This document shows, piece by piece, positions 1-9,923 of a DNA stretch of 64,000 nucleotides. The stretch's first letter is position 1. Each line of letters begins with the position of its first letter. Source of the stretch: Nocardioides sp. JS614. Lineage in GTDB: Bacteria > Actinomycetota > Actinomycetes > Propionibacteriales > Nocardioidaceae. The DNA lies in NCBI RefSeq assembly GCF_000015265.1, contig NC_008699.1, forward strand, positions 4,588,001-4,652,000, given 5' to 3'. Both the position numbers and the translations under genes were made by a program. The notes beneath the pieces are model-generated. The model had not been told where the DNA came from and searched no databases. It worked only from the letters and a program-made list of their open reading frames with translations.

Positions 1-807
1 CGCGGCAGCAGCCGGGTCGACGTCCCCGGGGCGGTGCTGCTCGGTGGCGCGGTGCTGTGCCTGCTCTACCCCGTGGTGCGCATCGAGAGCGGCGCCCGGC
101 TGCCGCTGCTGCTGCTCGCCGGGGTGCCGCTGTTCGCGTGGGCGTTCGTGTGGTGGGAGCGGCGTACGGCGCTGCGCGGCCGGCCGCCGCTGCTCGACAT
201 CGCGCTGCTGCGCCGGCTGCCCGGCTACCTCAACGGGCTGCTGGTCGGGGCGCTGTACTTCACCGGGTTCACCGGCCTGCTGCTGGTGTTCTCGATCTAC
301 CTCCAGGAGGGCCTCGGCCGCACCCCGCTCCAGGCCGGGCTGCTGATGATGCCGTTCGCCGTCGGGTCGGCGATCAGCGCGCCGATCGCCGGTCGCTACG
401 TCTCGGACGCGGGCCGACGGCTCACGGTCGGCGCGATCCTCGCGATGATGACCGGCGTCGCCCTCCTGGCCGCCCTGGTCCCGGGCCGCGAGCCGCTGTG
501 GCCGTGGCTGGTGCCGATCCTGCTGCTCACCGGCCTCGGCGGCGGCGCGGTCGTCTCGCCGAACATCACGCTGACCCTGACCGAGGTGCCCCCGCGGATG
601 GGCGGTGCGGCCGGTGGCGCGCTGCAGACCGGCCAGCGGATCGGGGCGTCGATCGGCGCCGCGCTGCTGGTGACCGTCTACGGGCTCGTCGCCGGGTCGG
701 CCAGCACCGGCACCGCGCTCCGCGCCGCGCTGCTCACGAGCGTGGTGGTGCTGTGCGCCGCGCTGGCCATGGCGGTGCGCGCCCTGCGCCAGCAGGACGC
801 AGGCTGA
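1..807 (+). CDS. MFS drug exporter, C-terminal part (cut by window edge)
   Basis: This is a membrane transporter of the major facilitator superfamily, most like the 14-helix DHA2 drug:H+ antiporters. The reading frame is already open at base 1 (RVDVPGA precedes the first GTG at 34), so the true start lies outside the window. About 268 residues are visible, with some seven or eight hydrophobic helices and a cytoplasmic loop carrying WWERR and the conserved PLLDIALLRR. The SPNITLT stretch and the MGGAAGGALQTGQRIG stretch are typical of DHA2 proteins near the last helices. It ends in AVRALRQQDAG and converges on purB with only 9 bases between the stop codons. Substrate cannot be inferred. Confidence 0.85.
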   Translation, partial: RGSSRVDVPGAVLLGGAVLCLLYPVVRIESGARLPLLLLAGVPLFAWAFVWWERRTALRGRPPLLDIALLRRLPGYLNGLLVGALYFTGFTGLLLVFSIYLQEGLGRTPLQAGLLMMPFAVGSAISAPIAGRYVSDAGRRLTVGAILAMMTGVALLAALVPGREPLWPWLVPILLLTGLGGGAVVSPNITLTLTEVPPRMGGAAGGALQTGQRIGASIGAALLVTVYGLVAGSASTGTALRAALLTSVVVLCAALAMAVRALRQQDAG

Positions 808-816
808 CCGGTCCGG

Positions 817-2247
817 CTAGAGGATGTCGCCGGGTGCGTACGCCGCGGCCGCGGGGTGCCGGTCGGTCACCTCGGCGACCCGGCGTACGACGGCCTGCAC
901 CTGCGCGACCGCCGCGCCGGTGAACGTGATCGGCTCGGCCACCAGGGACGCCAGCTGGTCGGAGGTCAGCCCCAGCCGGGTGTCGGCGGCCAGCCGGGCG
1001 AAGACGTCGTTGTCGGCCTGGCCGCGGCGCATGTCGAGGGCGGTGCCGACCGCCGCCTCCTTGATCGACTCGTGGGCGGCCTCCCGGCCCACCCCGTTGC
1101 GAACCGCGGCCATCAGCACCTTCGTGGTGGCGAGGAACGGCAGGTAGCGGTCCAGCTCGCGCTGGATGACGGCCGGGAAGGCCCCGAACTCGTCGAGGAT
1201 CGTCAGGAACGTCTCGAACAGCCCGTCGGCGGCGAAGAACGCGTCCGGCAGGGCCACCCGGCGGACGACGGAGTCGGAGACGTCGCCCTCGTTCCACTGG
1301 TCGCCGGCCAGCTCGCTGACCATCGAGAGGTGGCCGCGGAGCACGACCGAGAGCCCGTTGACCCGCTCGGCGGAGCGGCTGTTCATCTTGTGCGGCATCG
1401 CCGAGGAGCCGACCTGGCCCTCCTTGAAGCCCTCGGTCACCAGCTCGTTGCCGGCCATCAGCCGGATCGTGGTCGCGAGGTTCGACGGTCCGGACACCAG
1501 CTGGACCAGGGCGCTGACGACGTCGAGGTCGAGGCTGCGCGGGTAGACCTGCCCGACGCTGGTCAGCACCCGCTCGAAGCCCAGGTGCGCCGCGACCCGC
1601 TGCTCGAGCTCGGCCAGCTTGGCGGCGTCGCCGTCGAGCAGGTCGAGCATGTCCTGCGCGGTCCCCATCGGCCCCTTGATCCCGCGCAGCGGGTAGCGCA
1701 CCAGCAGGTCCTCGACCCGGTCGAGGGCGACCAGCATCTCGTCGGCCACGGTCGCGAACCGCTTCCCGAGCGTGGTCGCCTGGGCGGCGACGTTGTGGCT
1801 GCGTCCGGCCATCACGGTGGCCTCGTGCTCGGCGGCCAGCCGGGCGAGCCGGGCCAGTGCCGCGACCGCCCGGTCGCGGACCAGCGCCACGCTCTGCCTG
1901 ACCTGCAGCTGCTCGACGTTCTCGGTGAGGTCGCGCGAGGTCATGCCCTTGTGGATGTGCTCGTGACCCGCCAGCGCCGAGAACTCCTCGATCCGGGCCT
2001 TCACGTCGTGCCGGGTCACCCGCTCGCGGGCCGCGATCGACTCGAGGTCCACCCCCTTCTCACCGAGCTCCGCGACGCCGCGGTAGGCCTCGACGACACC
2101 GTCCGGCACCGCGATCCCGAGGTCGCGCTGCGCCTCCAGGACCGCGATCCAGAGCTGCCGCTCCAGCACGATCTTGTGCTCCGGCGACCAGATCCGCGCC
2201 AGCTCGGCGGAGGCGTAGCGGGTGGCCAGGACGTTGGGGACGGTCAC
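817..2247 (-). CDS. purB: Adenylosuccinate lyase
   Basis: Cytoplasmic lyase that releases fumarate from SAICAR and from adenylosuccinate in purine synthesis. The 476-residue protein has the fumarase/aspartase superfamily signature SSAMPHKMN at about residues 281-289, which carries the catalytic Ser loop, and a GRSHNVAAQ motif with the general-acid His at about 151. The length is normal for the actinobacterial form. The GTG start at 2247 is preceded by a GGGAG ribosome-binding site about 11 bases away. It is the last gene of a leftward run purA, mini-catalase, purD, purB; the 101-base gap to purD holds an inverted repeat and may contain its own promoter. Confidence 0.97.
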   Translation of the reverse strand: MTVPNVLATRYASAELARIWSPEHKIVLERQLWIAVLEAQRDLGIAVPDGVVEAYRGVAELGEKGVDLESIAARERVTRHDVKARIEEFSALAGHEHIHKGMTSRDLTENVEQLQVRQSVALVRDRAVAALARLARLAAEHEATVMAGRSHNVAAQATTLGKRFATVADEMLVALDRVEDLLVRYPLRGIKGPMGTAQDMLDLLDGDAAKLAELEQRVAAHLGFERVLTSVGQVYPRSLDLDVVSALVQLVSGPSNLATTIRLMAGNELVTEGFKEGQVGSSAMPHKMNSRSAERVNGLSVVLRGHLSMVSELAGDQWNEGDVSDSVVRRVALPDAFFAADGLFETFLTILDEFGAFPAVIQRELDRYLPFLATTKVLMAAVRNGVGREAAHESIKEAAVGTALDMRRGQADNDVFARLAADTRLGLTSDQLASLVAEPITFTGAAVAQVQAVVRRVAEVTDRHPAAAAYAPGDIL

Positions 2248-2280
2248 GAGCGGTCATTCTCCCACGGGCCCGGCCGCCGG

Positions 2281-2348
2281 CTGTAACGCCGGGTTACCTG
2301 CTGTTCCCACCAGGTTGCAGCGGGGTCGGTACAAGATGTAAACGGGCG

Positions 2349-2354
<6 letters not shown>
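2281..2354. repeat. Inverted repeat between purD and purB
   Basis: Arms CTGTAACGCC (2281-2290) and GGCGTTACAG (2345-2354) are perfect 10-base complements separated by 54 bases; the right arm includes the purD TAA stop. A smaller GTAAC-GCCGG-GTTAC dyad overlaps the left arm. It could be a processing or termination structure after purD or an operator for purB. No function is proven. Confidence 0.45.
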
Positions 2355-3599
<1,245 letters not shown>

Positions 3600-3610
3600 G
3601 GGCCGCAACC

Positions 3611-4522
3611 CTATCCGCGGCGGGAGACGGACTCGGTGTAGGCCGCCGGTCGGTATCGCAGGATGGGATCGTCGGAGAGCTCGATACCGTCCACCACCCG
3701 GGTCGGGTCGAAGACGACCGGGCCGTCCGCCTCCTGGTCCGGCAACGGCTCGTGGACGACGAGGTGCCCGGCGACCAGCTCGCGGGCGCCCTTCCAGACC
3801 GACGTCGCCGAGTGCGGGTCGTGGCCCGGGCCGGCGACCTGGACCCGCACCTCGTGGGTGACCGGACCCCGCTCGAGCCGAGCGGCCATCTCCTCGAAGA
3901 GCCGGTCCGGCCCCTCGAACCGCTCCGGCAGCCGGTCGGCCGCGCTCGCCTGCGGCACGAAGGCATAGCGCACCCAGGCCCGCCGGCCGGCGTCGTCGAG
4001 CCACCCATAGGCATGGATCGGGAAGTACGCCGGCTCCGCGAAGCTGACCGGTGCCGAGACGGCGTGGGCGCGCAGGCTCGCGAGCACGCTCGGCAGCAGC
4101 CGCGGGTGCCGGGCCAGGAAGAACGGAAAGGTCAACGGCCTCACCGACGCCTCGGTCATCGCGACGAACTCCTCCGGGTCGTCGGTCGGGAACCGCGGGG
4201 AGGTCTGGCCGAGCAGGTCGGTCGCGGTGCCGTCGGCGAGCCGGAATTTCACCGCCATCCCGCGGATGTCCGGGGTCGGGTCGGGCACGGCGGCGTTACC
4301 GCCGGCGTTCGACCAGCGGACGAGGACCGGCGTGGGTGCGCGGAGGTGGCCGGCCCGGCACAGCTCGCCGGCCTCCGGGGTCGGGGTGAAGGTGCCGGCG
4401 TAGAACCGGCCCTTCGCGTGCAGGGTGCGATGGGCGGCGGGGCCGCGGAACGCCGCGCGCAGGCGGTCGATCGCGGCCGCGGGATCGAGCCCCGCCGGTT
4501 CGGGGGCAGTCGGGTCGGGCAT
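3611..4522 (-). CDS. Mini-catalase / catalase-family peroxidase
   Basis: A 303-residue heme protein of the short catalase-related family (SrpA-like), far shorter than true catalases of 480 residues or more. The distal His lies in TLHAKGRFYAG (about residue 35), followed by VRWSNAGGN and DIRGMAVKF, which are catalase-fold motifs. The proximal heme ligand should be Tyr295 in RYRPAAYTES near the C-terminus. Such proteins usually act as organic-hydroperoxide-dependent peroxidases rather than efficient catalases; that is family knowledge, not shown here. No signal peptide is visible. It sits between purA (13 bases) and purD (11 bases) on the same strand, an odd place for an oxidative-stress enzyme. 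Confidence 0.9.
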   Translation of the reverse strand: MPDPTAPEPAGLDPAAAIDRLRAAFRGPAAHRTLHAKGRFYAGTFTPTPEAGELCRAGHLRAPTPVLVRWSNAGGNAAVPDPTPDIRGMAVKFRLADGTATDLLGQTSPRFPTDDPEEFVAMTEASVRPLTFPFFLARHPRLLPSVLASLRAHAVSAPVSFAEPAYFPIHAYGWLDDAGRRAWVRYAFVPQASAADRLPERFEGPDRLFEEMAARLERGPVTHEVRVQVAGPGHDPHSATSVWKGARELVAGHLVVHEPLPDQEADGPVVFDPTRVVDGIELSDDPILRYRPAAYTESVSRRG

Positions 4523-4535
4523 GACCCGAACGGTC

Positions 4536-5834
4536 TCAGATCAGGTCGTGGATGGCGACGGTCGCGTCGCGGGACGGCCCGACGCCGACCGCGGAGATCC
4601 GGGCACCGGACATCTCCTCGACCGCCTTGACGTAGGCCTGGGCGTTGGCCGGCAGGTCGGCGAGCGTGCGGGCCCCGGAGATGTCCTCCCACCAACCGGG
4701 GAGGTACTCGTAGATCGGCACGGCGTGGTGGAAGTCGGTCTGGTTGACCGGCATCTCGTCGTGGCGCACCCCGCCCACGTCGTACGCCACGCACACCGGC
4801 ACCTGCTCGAGCCCGGTGAGCACGTCGAGCTTGGTGAGCACGAAGTCGGTGACGCCGTTGACCCGGGCGGCGTAGCGGGCGATGACGGCGTCGTACCAGC
4901 CGCAGCGCCGCGGCCGGCCGGTCGTGGTGCCGAACTCGGCGCCGACCTTGCGCAGGTGCTCGCCGGCGTCGTCGTGCAGCTCGGTCGGGAACGGCCCTTC
5001 GCCGACGCGCGTGGTGTAGGCCTTCACGATGCCGATCACCTGCTCGAGGCGGCGCGGTGGGATGCCGGAGCCGGTGCAGGCTCCGCCGGCGGTGGCCGAG
5101 GAGGACGTCACGAACGGGTAGGTGCCGTGGTCGACGTCGAGGAGCGTGGCCTGGCCGGCCTCGAGCAGCACGGTCTCGCCGCGGTCCAGGGCCTGGTTGA
5201 GCAGCAGCCCGGTGTCGCAGACCATCGGCCGCAGCCGGTCGGCGAACGCGAGCAGCTCCTCGACGGTGGCCTCCACGGTCGCCGCGCGCCGGTTGTAGAT
5301 CTTGGTGAGCACCTGGTTCTTCAGGTCCAGGACGCCCTCGACCTTCTGGGTCAGGATCTTCTCGTCGAAGATGTCCTGGACCCGGATGCCGATCCGGTTC
5401 ATCTTGTCGGCGTACGTCGGGCCGATCCCGCGCCCGGTCGTGCCGATGCGCCGCGAGCCGAGGAAGCGCTCGGTGACCTTGTCCAGGGTGCGGTTGTAGT
5501 CCGCGATCACGTGCGCGTTGGCACTGATCCGGAGCCGGCTCACGTCGACCCCGCGCTGCTCGAGCGCATCGAGCTCCTCGAACAGCACGGCCAGGTCGAC
5601 GACGACGCCGTTGCCGATCACGGGCGTGCAACCGGGCGTGAGGATGCCGCTGGGCAGCAGGTGCAGCGCGTACTTCTCGGTGTGCCCGGAGGCGTCGGTG
5701 ATGACGACCGTGTGGCCGGCGTTGTTGCCGCCGTTGAACTTCACGACGTAGTCGACGCTGGTGCCGAGCAGGTCGGTCGCCTTGCCCTTCCCCTCGTCGC
5801 CCCACTGGGCACCGATGATGGCGATCGCGGGCAT
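4536..5834 (-). CDS. purA: Adenylosuccinate synthetase
   Basis: GTP-dependent enzyme that joins IMP and aspartate, the first committed step to AMP. The 432-residue protein begins [18 protein letters not shown], holding the P-loop and the catalytic Asp, and continues with [22 protein letters not shown] and a normal C-terminus ending IHDLI. The ATG at 5834 fits the family start and has GGAAG about 11 bases upstream; a GTG four codons further upstream is too close to that site. It heads the purA, catalase, purD, purB gene run. Its leader contains competing hairpins (5864-5902), described separately. Confidence 0.97.
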   Translation of the reverse strand: MPAIAIIGAQWGDEGKGKATDLLGTSVDYVVKFNGGNNAGHTVVITDASGHTEKYALHLLPSGILTPGCTPVIGNGVVVDLAVLFEELDALEQRGVDVSRLRISANAHVIADYNRTLDKVTERFLGSRRIGTTGRGIGPTYADKMNRIGIRVQDIFDEKILTQKVEGVLDLKNQVLTKIYNRRAATVEATVEELLAFADRLRPMVCDTGLLLNQALDRGETVLLEAGQATLLDVDHGTYPFVTSSSATAGGACTGSGIPPRRLEQVIGIVKAYTTRVGEGPFPTELHDDAGEHLRKVGAEFGTTTGRPRRCGWYDAVIARYAARVNGVTDFVLTKLDVLTGLEQVPVCVAYDVGGVRHDEMPVNQTDFHHAVPIYEYLPGWWEDISGARTLADLPANAQAYVKAVEEMSGARISAVGVGPSRDATVAIHDLI

Positions 5835-5863
5835 CTGCGCGCTCACTTCCAGGAAACGGAACA

Positions 5864-5902
5864 GCCGGAGAAACAAACAACTCCGGCACAAGTGCACCGG
5901 AG
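5864..5902 (-). promoter_or_regulatory. purA leader with two mutually exclusive hairpins (possible attenuator)
   Basis: Read in the purA direction, segment 1 CTCCGG (5902-5897) can pair with segment 2 CCGGAG (5886-5881). This gives an 8-base stem, counting an A-T and a G-T pair, with a 10-base loop and then the T-rich run TTGTTTGTTT. Segment 2, as GCCGGAG (5887-5881), can instead pair perfectly with segment 3 CTCCGGC (5870-5864), enclosing the T-rich run in the loop. The two structures share segment 2 and cannot coexist. They end 29 bases before the purA ATG, which is the layout of a terminator/antiterminator switch. The function is inferred from sequence only. Confidence 0.5.
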
Positions 5903-5969
5903 CTCTTGCGGCCACACGATACCTTAGGGCGACCGCCCGCTTCGACCGCTCGGGCTTCGACCCCTCGGA

Positions 5970-5975
5970 TAGGGT
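5970..5975 (+). promoter_or_regulatory. -10 box for leaderless kinase gene
   Basis: TAGGGT ends 7 bases before the GTG at 5983, the spacing expected when transcription starts at the first base of the start codon. This decides the start of the lipid-kinase gene. Confidence 0.5.
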
Positions 5976-5982
5976 CCGCGAC

Positions 5983-6894
5983 GTGGACCCGCTCCTCGTG
6001 ATCACCAACAGTGAGGCCGGCACCTCCGACGAGGAGTCGCTGGCGGCCGCGCTCGCCGTGCTCCGCGAGCGGGCCTCGGTCGAGGTGGCGGCCACGGCCA
6101 ACCCCGGTGAGCTCGACGGCGTGCTGCACCGCGCGGGCTCGCGCCGGATCGTGGTCGCGGGCGGCGACGGCAGCCTGCACGCGGTGATCTCCGCGCTGCA
6201 CCGCCGCCAGGAGCTGGGGGGCGCCACCCTCGGGCTGCTCCCGCTCGGCACCGGCAACGACTTCGCGCGCGGCACCGGGATCCCGCTCGACATCGAGGAC
6301 GCCGCCCGGGTCGTGCTGCGCGACCGGCCGCGGCCGATGGACCTCGTCGTCGACGAGGTCGGCGAGATCGTCGTCAACAGCGTGCACGTCGGGGCGGGCG
6401 CCGAGGCCAGCCGCAAGGGTGCGTCCTGGAAGAACCGGCTCGGGTCGATCGGCATCGGCAGGCTCAACCTGGGCAGGCTCGGCTACCCGATCGGGGCGGC
6501 CCTGACCGCGATCGACCCGCCCAGTGTGCGGGTCCGGGTCGAGGTCGACGGCGAGCCCATCTGCGACCTGAACGACCCGGTGCTGATGGTGGCGATCGGC
6601 AACGGCCCGTCCGTCGGCGGAGGCACCCACCTGACCCCCGAGGCCAGCCCGCTCGACGGGAAGGTCGACGTGATGATCTCGCGCGCCGTCGGGCCCGTGT
6701 CCCGACTGCTGTACGGCGCGCGGCTGGGCCTGGGCACCCACCACCGGCAGGACGACAGCACCTACCTGCGCGGCAGCACCGTCTCGGTCTCCGGCGGGCC
6801 GTTCTGGTGCAGCGCCGACGGCGAGGTCTACGGTCCCGAGCGGCAGCGCACCTGGCGGGTCGAGCCGGGCGCGTACTCGATGCTGCTGCCCTGA
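5983..6894 (+). CDS. Diacylglycerol/lipid kinase family protein
   Basis: A 303-residue kinase of the DAGK catalytic family (YegS/DgkB/sphingosine-kinase fold), expected to phosphorylate a lipid at the inner face of the membrane. GGDGS (about residues 60-64) and [12 protein letters not shown] (85-96) are the nucleotide-binding signatures. The C-terminal beta domain has GNGPSVGGG and PLDGKVDV, also family-typical. The GTG at 5983 gives the conserved opening [12 protein letters not shown], and a TAGGGT box 7 bases before it suggests a leaderless mRNA. It is divergent from purA. The exact lipid substrate is unknown. Confidence 0.9.
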   Translation: MDPLLVITNSEAGTSDEESLAAALAVLRERASVEVAATANPGELDGVLHRAGSRRIVVAGGDGSLHAVISALHRRQELGGATLGLLPLGTGNDFARGTGIPLDIEDAARVVLRDRPRPMDLVVDEVGEIVVNSVHVGAGAEASRKGASWKNRLGSIGIGRLNLGRLGYPIGAALTAIDPPSVRVRVEVDGEPICDLNDPVLMVAIGNGPSVGGGTHLTPEASPLDGKVDVMISRAVGPVSRLLYGARLGLGTHHRQDDSTYLRGSTVSVSGGPFWCSADGEVYGPERQRTWRVEPGAYSMLLP

Positions 6895-7083
6895 GCCGGC
6901 CGACGCCGGTGGTCGATGAGGTGCGCCGCTCGTGGCTGAGGAGGTTGCGCCAGCAACCGTCTCGAGCCCCGGGCGGCTGTACTCCGGCCTGCGGTGGGTT
7001 CGAGGTTGCGGTCGATGGCAGCTACGGAGGCGGCGGGTGGGTGGTCGCGGTCTGCTCCCGGGTGCTGGCCGCCCCTTCTCGAG

Positions 7084-7128
7084 AGTGCGGTGGCTGGGAT
7101 CAACCAGGCTCATCCCAGCCACCGCACT
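7084..7128. terminator. Strong bidirectional hairpin
   Basis: Perfect 17-base arms (7084-7100 and 7112-7128) with an 11-base loop lie between the convergent lipid-kinase gene and the LuxR-type regulator gene. The rest of 6895-7162 shows no credible gene. It probably ends transcription from both sides, although it is about 190 bases beyond the kinase stop. Confidence 0.7.
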
Positions 7129-7162
7129 TTGCTCACGCCTGCTACCGGGGTCGGCGGGTTCA

Positions 7163-8155
7163 TCAGAGCCAGCCGCGGCGTACCGCCTCGACACCGGCCT
7201 GGAAGCGGGAGTCGGCGCCGAGCTCGCTCATCAGCCCCGCGACCCGGCGGCGCACGGTGCGCAGGCTCAGGCCGAGCTTGCGGGCGATCAGCTCGTCCTG
7301 GGCTCCGGTGGCGAGCTGCTGCAGGAGGAAGCGTCGCAGGTCCGAGCGCGGCTCCCCCTGCTCGAGCTCGGGGACGGTGGACGCCCGCTCCCAGAGCATC
7401 TCGAAGAGCAGCGCGAGCGCCTCCACGAGCCCTTGCTGGCGCACCAGGGTGCGCGGCTCGTCGACGAACCCGAGCGGCTCGGGCACCACGGCGTGCGTGG
7501 TGCCGATGACGAACATCCGGGTCGGGACGTCCGGGAGCACCCGGATCTCCTCGCCGACCGCGGCTCGCGCCCGCACGACCTCCGGCGCCTCGCGGAGCAC
7601 CCGGACCGGGTAGATCGCCCGGGACCGTCGTCCGGAGGCGACCAGGTCGCGCACGACCTCGAGCATCCGCCCCTCCCGGTGCACCCGCCACTGGTCCGGA
7701 CGCAGCCAAGCGAGGTCGCCCTTGCTGTGCTGGATGAGGGCGGTGATCAGCGGGCCCGGGTGGCCGCCGGAGCTGATCTCGCCGTCGATCGGCCGGACGT
7801 CGTGCACCTCGCCCTCGGCCGGACGGGCGGCGCCGGCGACGAGGAGGGGTACGGCGCGGGCCAGCTGCGCCACGTCGGCGTGCGCCTGCGACGCGGTCGC
7901 GCTCAGCTCGACGATCAGCCGGGCCAGCGCCCGCGCCGGCGCCTCGACGTGCACCCGCTCGTCCTCGACCTGCACGATGCCCCGGTCGATCAGGGGCTCC
8001 AGGTCGGCGAGCAGCTGCTCGGGCGTGCGCAGCACCGCCGCGGCCACGAAGGGCAGCCGCTGTCCGGAGTGGCGCACGACGCGTTCGTAGGTGCGCTCGA
8101 CGGCCGGACTGAACCCGAGGGCCGTGAGCACGGTGGTCGGTTCGGAACGAGCCAT
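7163..8155 (-). CDS. LuxR-type HTH transcriptional regulator with TrmB-like N-terminus
   Basis: A 330-residue cytoplasmic regulator of a kind common in Streptomyces and relatives. The first 70 residues (LTALGFSPAVERTYERVV, then a winged-helix-like stretch ending RGIVQVEDERVHV) resemble a TrmB-type domain. The middle part may bind a signal. The last 60 residues, with DELIARKLGLSLRTVRRRVAGLM, form a LuxR-like helix-turn-helix. No receiver domain or Walker motif is present. The 187-base upstream region has a GTGCCAGC inverted repeat that could be its own operator. Target genes are unknown; lysS lies upstream on the same strand but behind a terminator-like hairpin. Confidence 0.8.
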   Translation of the reverse strand: MARSEPTTVLTALGFSPAVERTYERVVRHSGQRLPFVAAAVLRTPEQLLADLEPLIDRGIVQVEDERVHVEAPARALARLIVELSATASQAHADVAQLARAVPLLVAGAARPAEGEVHDVRPIDGEISSGGHPGPLITALIQHSKGDLAWLRPDQWRVHREGRMLEVVRDLVASGRRSRAIYPVRVLREAPEVVRARAAVGEEIRVLPDVPTRMFVIGTTHAVVPEPLGFVDEPRTLVRQQGLVEALALLFEMLWERASTVPELEQGEPRSDLRRFLLQQLATGAQDELIARKLGLSLRTVRRRVAGLMSELGADSRFQAGVEAVRRGWL

Positions 8156-8167
8156 CGTGGCATCTTA

Positions 8168-8198
8168 GTGCCAGCGGCAACTTCTCTCCGGCTGGCAC
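8168..8198. promoter_or_regulatory. Inverted repeat upstream of LuxR-type regulator
   Basis: GTGCCAGC (8168-8175) and GCTGGCAC (8191-8198) are perfect complements 15 bases apart, starting 13 bases before the regulator's start codon. The placement fits an autoregulatory operator. This is inferred. Confidence 0.4.
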
Positions 8199-8264
8199 GG
8201 AACGGTCAGTGCCATGATCCCGGCACGCGCCACGGCCGCGCACCGATCTCGGGGCATGGTCGAG

Positions 8265-8300
8265 CCGGGACGACCCGCATCGGGGGATCGGTCGTCCCGG
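8265..8300. terminator. Hairpin downstream of lysS
   Basis: Perfect 11-base arms CCGGGACGACC (8265-8275) and GGTCGTCCCGG (8290-8300) lie just beyond the lysS stop on its strand. It is a likely terminator separating lysS from the regulator gene. Confidence 0.55.
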
Positions 8301-8342
8301 TGGCGCGTCTCGCGGACCCGGCCGGCTACCCGCGCCGGACCG

Positions 8343-9893
8343 TCAGCGCTCGGCCTCGGGCTTGAGCAGCGGGAACAGGATCGTCTCCCGGATGCCGACG
8401 CCGGTGAGCAGCATCACGAGGCGGTCGACCCCGATGCCGGTGCCGCCCATCGGGGGTGCGCCGTACTCCAGCGCCCGGAGGAAGTCCTCGTCGAGCTGCA
8501 TCGCCTCGGCGTCGCCGCCGGCCGCGAGCAGGGACTGCTCGGTCAGCCGCTCGCGCTGGATGACCGGGTCCACCAGCTCGGAGTAGCTCGGTGCGAGCTC
8601 CATACCGCCGATGATCAGGTCCCAGGCCTCGACCAGGCCGGGCGTCGTGCGGTGCGGCCGGGCGAGCGGGCGCACCGACTCGGGGTAGTCGCAGACGAAC
8701 GTCGGCTGGATCAGGGTGTGCTCGACGAGCTGTTCGTAGAGCTCCAGGATGATCTCGCCGGCGCCCCAGGTCGGCTTGAGCGCGATGTCGCGCGCCTCGC
8801 CCAGCCGGCGCAGGGCCGCCGCGTTGTCGGCGGTCTCGTCGGTGGAGATCTGCTCACCGAGCGCGTCGGAGACGGCGTCGGCGATCGGCAGCCAGCGCCA
8901 CTCGCCGGACAGGTCGATCTCGTGGCCGTGGTGGTCCACCAGGGTGGTGCCGACGCCGGCCGCCGCGGCGGCGTTGAGCACGATCGCCTTGGTGCGCTCA
9001 GCGGCGGTGAACTGGTCGCCGTACGCCTCGTAGAACTCCAGCATCGTGAACTCGGGGCTGTGCGTGGAGTCGACGCCCTCGTTGCGGAAGATCCGGCCGA
9101 GCTCGTAGACCCGGTCCACGCCGCCGACGACGGCGCGCTTCAAGAACAGCTCGAGAGCGATCCGCAGGGTCATGTCCTGGTCGAAGGCGTTCAGGTGGGT
9201 TCCGAAGGGGCGCGCGGCGGCGCCGCCGTGCATCATCTGCAGGATCGGCGTCTCGACCTCGACGAAGCCCGCGTCGTCGAGGGTCGACCGGATGGAGCGC
9301 AGCACGGCCGCCCGGGTCCGGACCATGTCCCGCGCCTCCTGGCGCACGATCAGGTCGGCGTAGCGCTGGCGGACCCGCGACTCCTCGGACAGCTCCTTGT
9401 GCAGCACCGGCAGCGGGCGCAGCGCCTTGGAGGCCATCGACCAGCTCGACGCCATCACCGACAGCTCGCCCCGCTTGGAGGAGATCACCCGGCCCTCGAC
9501 GAACACGTGGTCGCCGAGGTCGACGGTGTGCTTCCAGTCGTCGAGCGCCTCCTCGCCGACCTCGGCGAGGCTGAGCATCACCTGGAGCCGGGTGCCGATG
9601 CCCTCCTGCAGGGTCGCGAAGCACAGCTTGCCGGTGTTGCGGACGAACACGACGCGACCGGCGACACCGACCACGTCCTGGGTCTCCTCCGCGGCCTCGA
9701 GGTGACCCCAAGCCTCGCGCACGTCGGCCAGCGTGTGGGTGCGCGGCACGCCGACGGGGTAGGCCTCCCGGCCCTCCTCGAGCAGCCGGGCCCGCTTGGC
9801 CCGGCGCACCCGCATCTGGTCGGGCAGGTCGTCGGCGGGCGCTGGGTGCTCGGACGGGTGCTCGGACGGGTGCTCGCTGGGGTGCTCGGTCAC
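8343..9893 (-). CDS. lysS: Lysine-tRNA ligase, class II
   Basis: Cytoplasmic enzyme charging tRNA-Lys. An OB-fold anticodon-binding domain (about residues 70-160) is followed by the class II catalytic core with motif 2 RIFRNEG (267-273) and motif 3 GTGIGVDRL near 486. The 516 residues are normal. The N-terminus is odd: TEHP followed by three SEHP copies (residues 2-17), encoded by 12-base repeats, giving a His/Glu-rich tail. The GTG at 9893 is supported by a TAGCCT box ending 6 bases upstream (leaderless), which lies in the 30-base gap after the DUF3151 gene. Confidence 0.96.
   Translation of the reverse strand: MTEHPSEHPSEHPSEHPAPADDLPDQMRVRRAKRARLLEEGREAYPVGVPRTHTLADVREAWGHLEAAEETQDVVGVAGRVVFVRNTGKLCFATLQEGIGTRLQVMLSLAEVGEEALDDWKHTVDLGDHVFVEGRVISSKRGELSVMASSWSMASKALRPLPVLHKELSEESRVRQRYADLIVRQEARDMVRTRAAVLRSIRSTLDDAGFVEVETPILQMMHGGAAARPFGTHLNAFDQDMTLRIALELFLKRAVVGGVDRVYELGRIFRNEGVDSTHSPEFTMLEFYEAYGDQFTAAERTKAIVLNAAAAAGVGTTLVDHHGHEIDLSGEWRWLPIADAVSDALGEQISTDETADNAAALRRLGEARDIALKPTWGAGEIILELYEQLVEHTLIQPTFVCDYPESVRPLARPHRTTPGLVEAWDLIIGGMELAPSYSELVDPVIQRERLTEQSLLAAGGDAEAMQLDEDFLRALEYGAPPMGGTGIGVDRLVMLLTGVGIRETILFPLLKPEAER
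9843..9890 (-). repeat. 12-base tandem repeat in lysS 5' end
   Basis: Four in-frame 12-base units encode TEHP-SEHP-SEHP-SEHP. Such a repeat can change copy number by slippage without breaking the frame. Confidence 0.7.
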
Positions 9894-9899
9894 CGGGCA

Positions 9900-9905
9900 A
9901 GGCTA
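9900..9905 (-). promoter_or_regulatory. -10 box for leaderless lysS
   Basis: On the minus strand TAGCCT is followed by 6 bases and then the lysS GTG, a leaderless arrangement. Confidence 0.5.
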
Positions 9906-9923
9906 CCGACGGCCCCGCGCCGG

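Noticed and set aside
856..2286. Long open frame antisense to purB (476 codons)
   Set aside because: Arg/Gly/Ala-rich composition, no domain, exactly mirrors purB; produced by high GC.
6895..7083. Gap after the lipid kinase gene with small open frames on both strands
   Set aside because: No ribosome-binding site, no domain, composition unlike genes; only the hairpin at 7084-7128 is convincing.
4249..7194. 981-codon minus-strand frame over purA and the lipid kinase gene
   Set aside because: Out of frame with purA; no family features.
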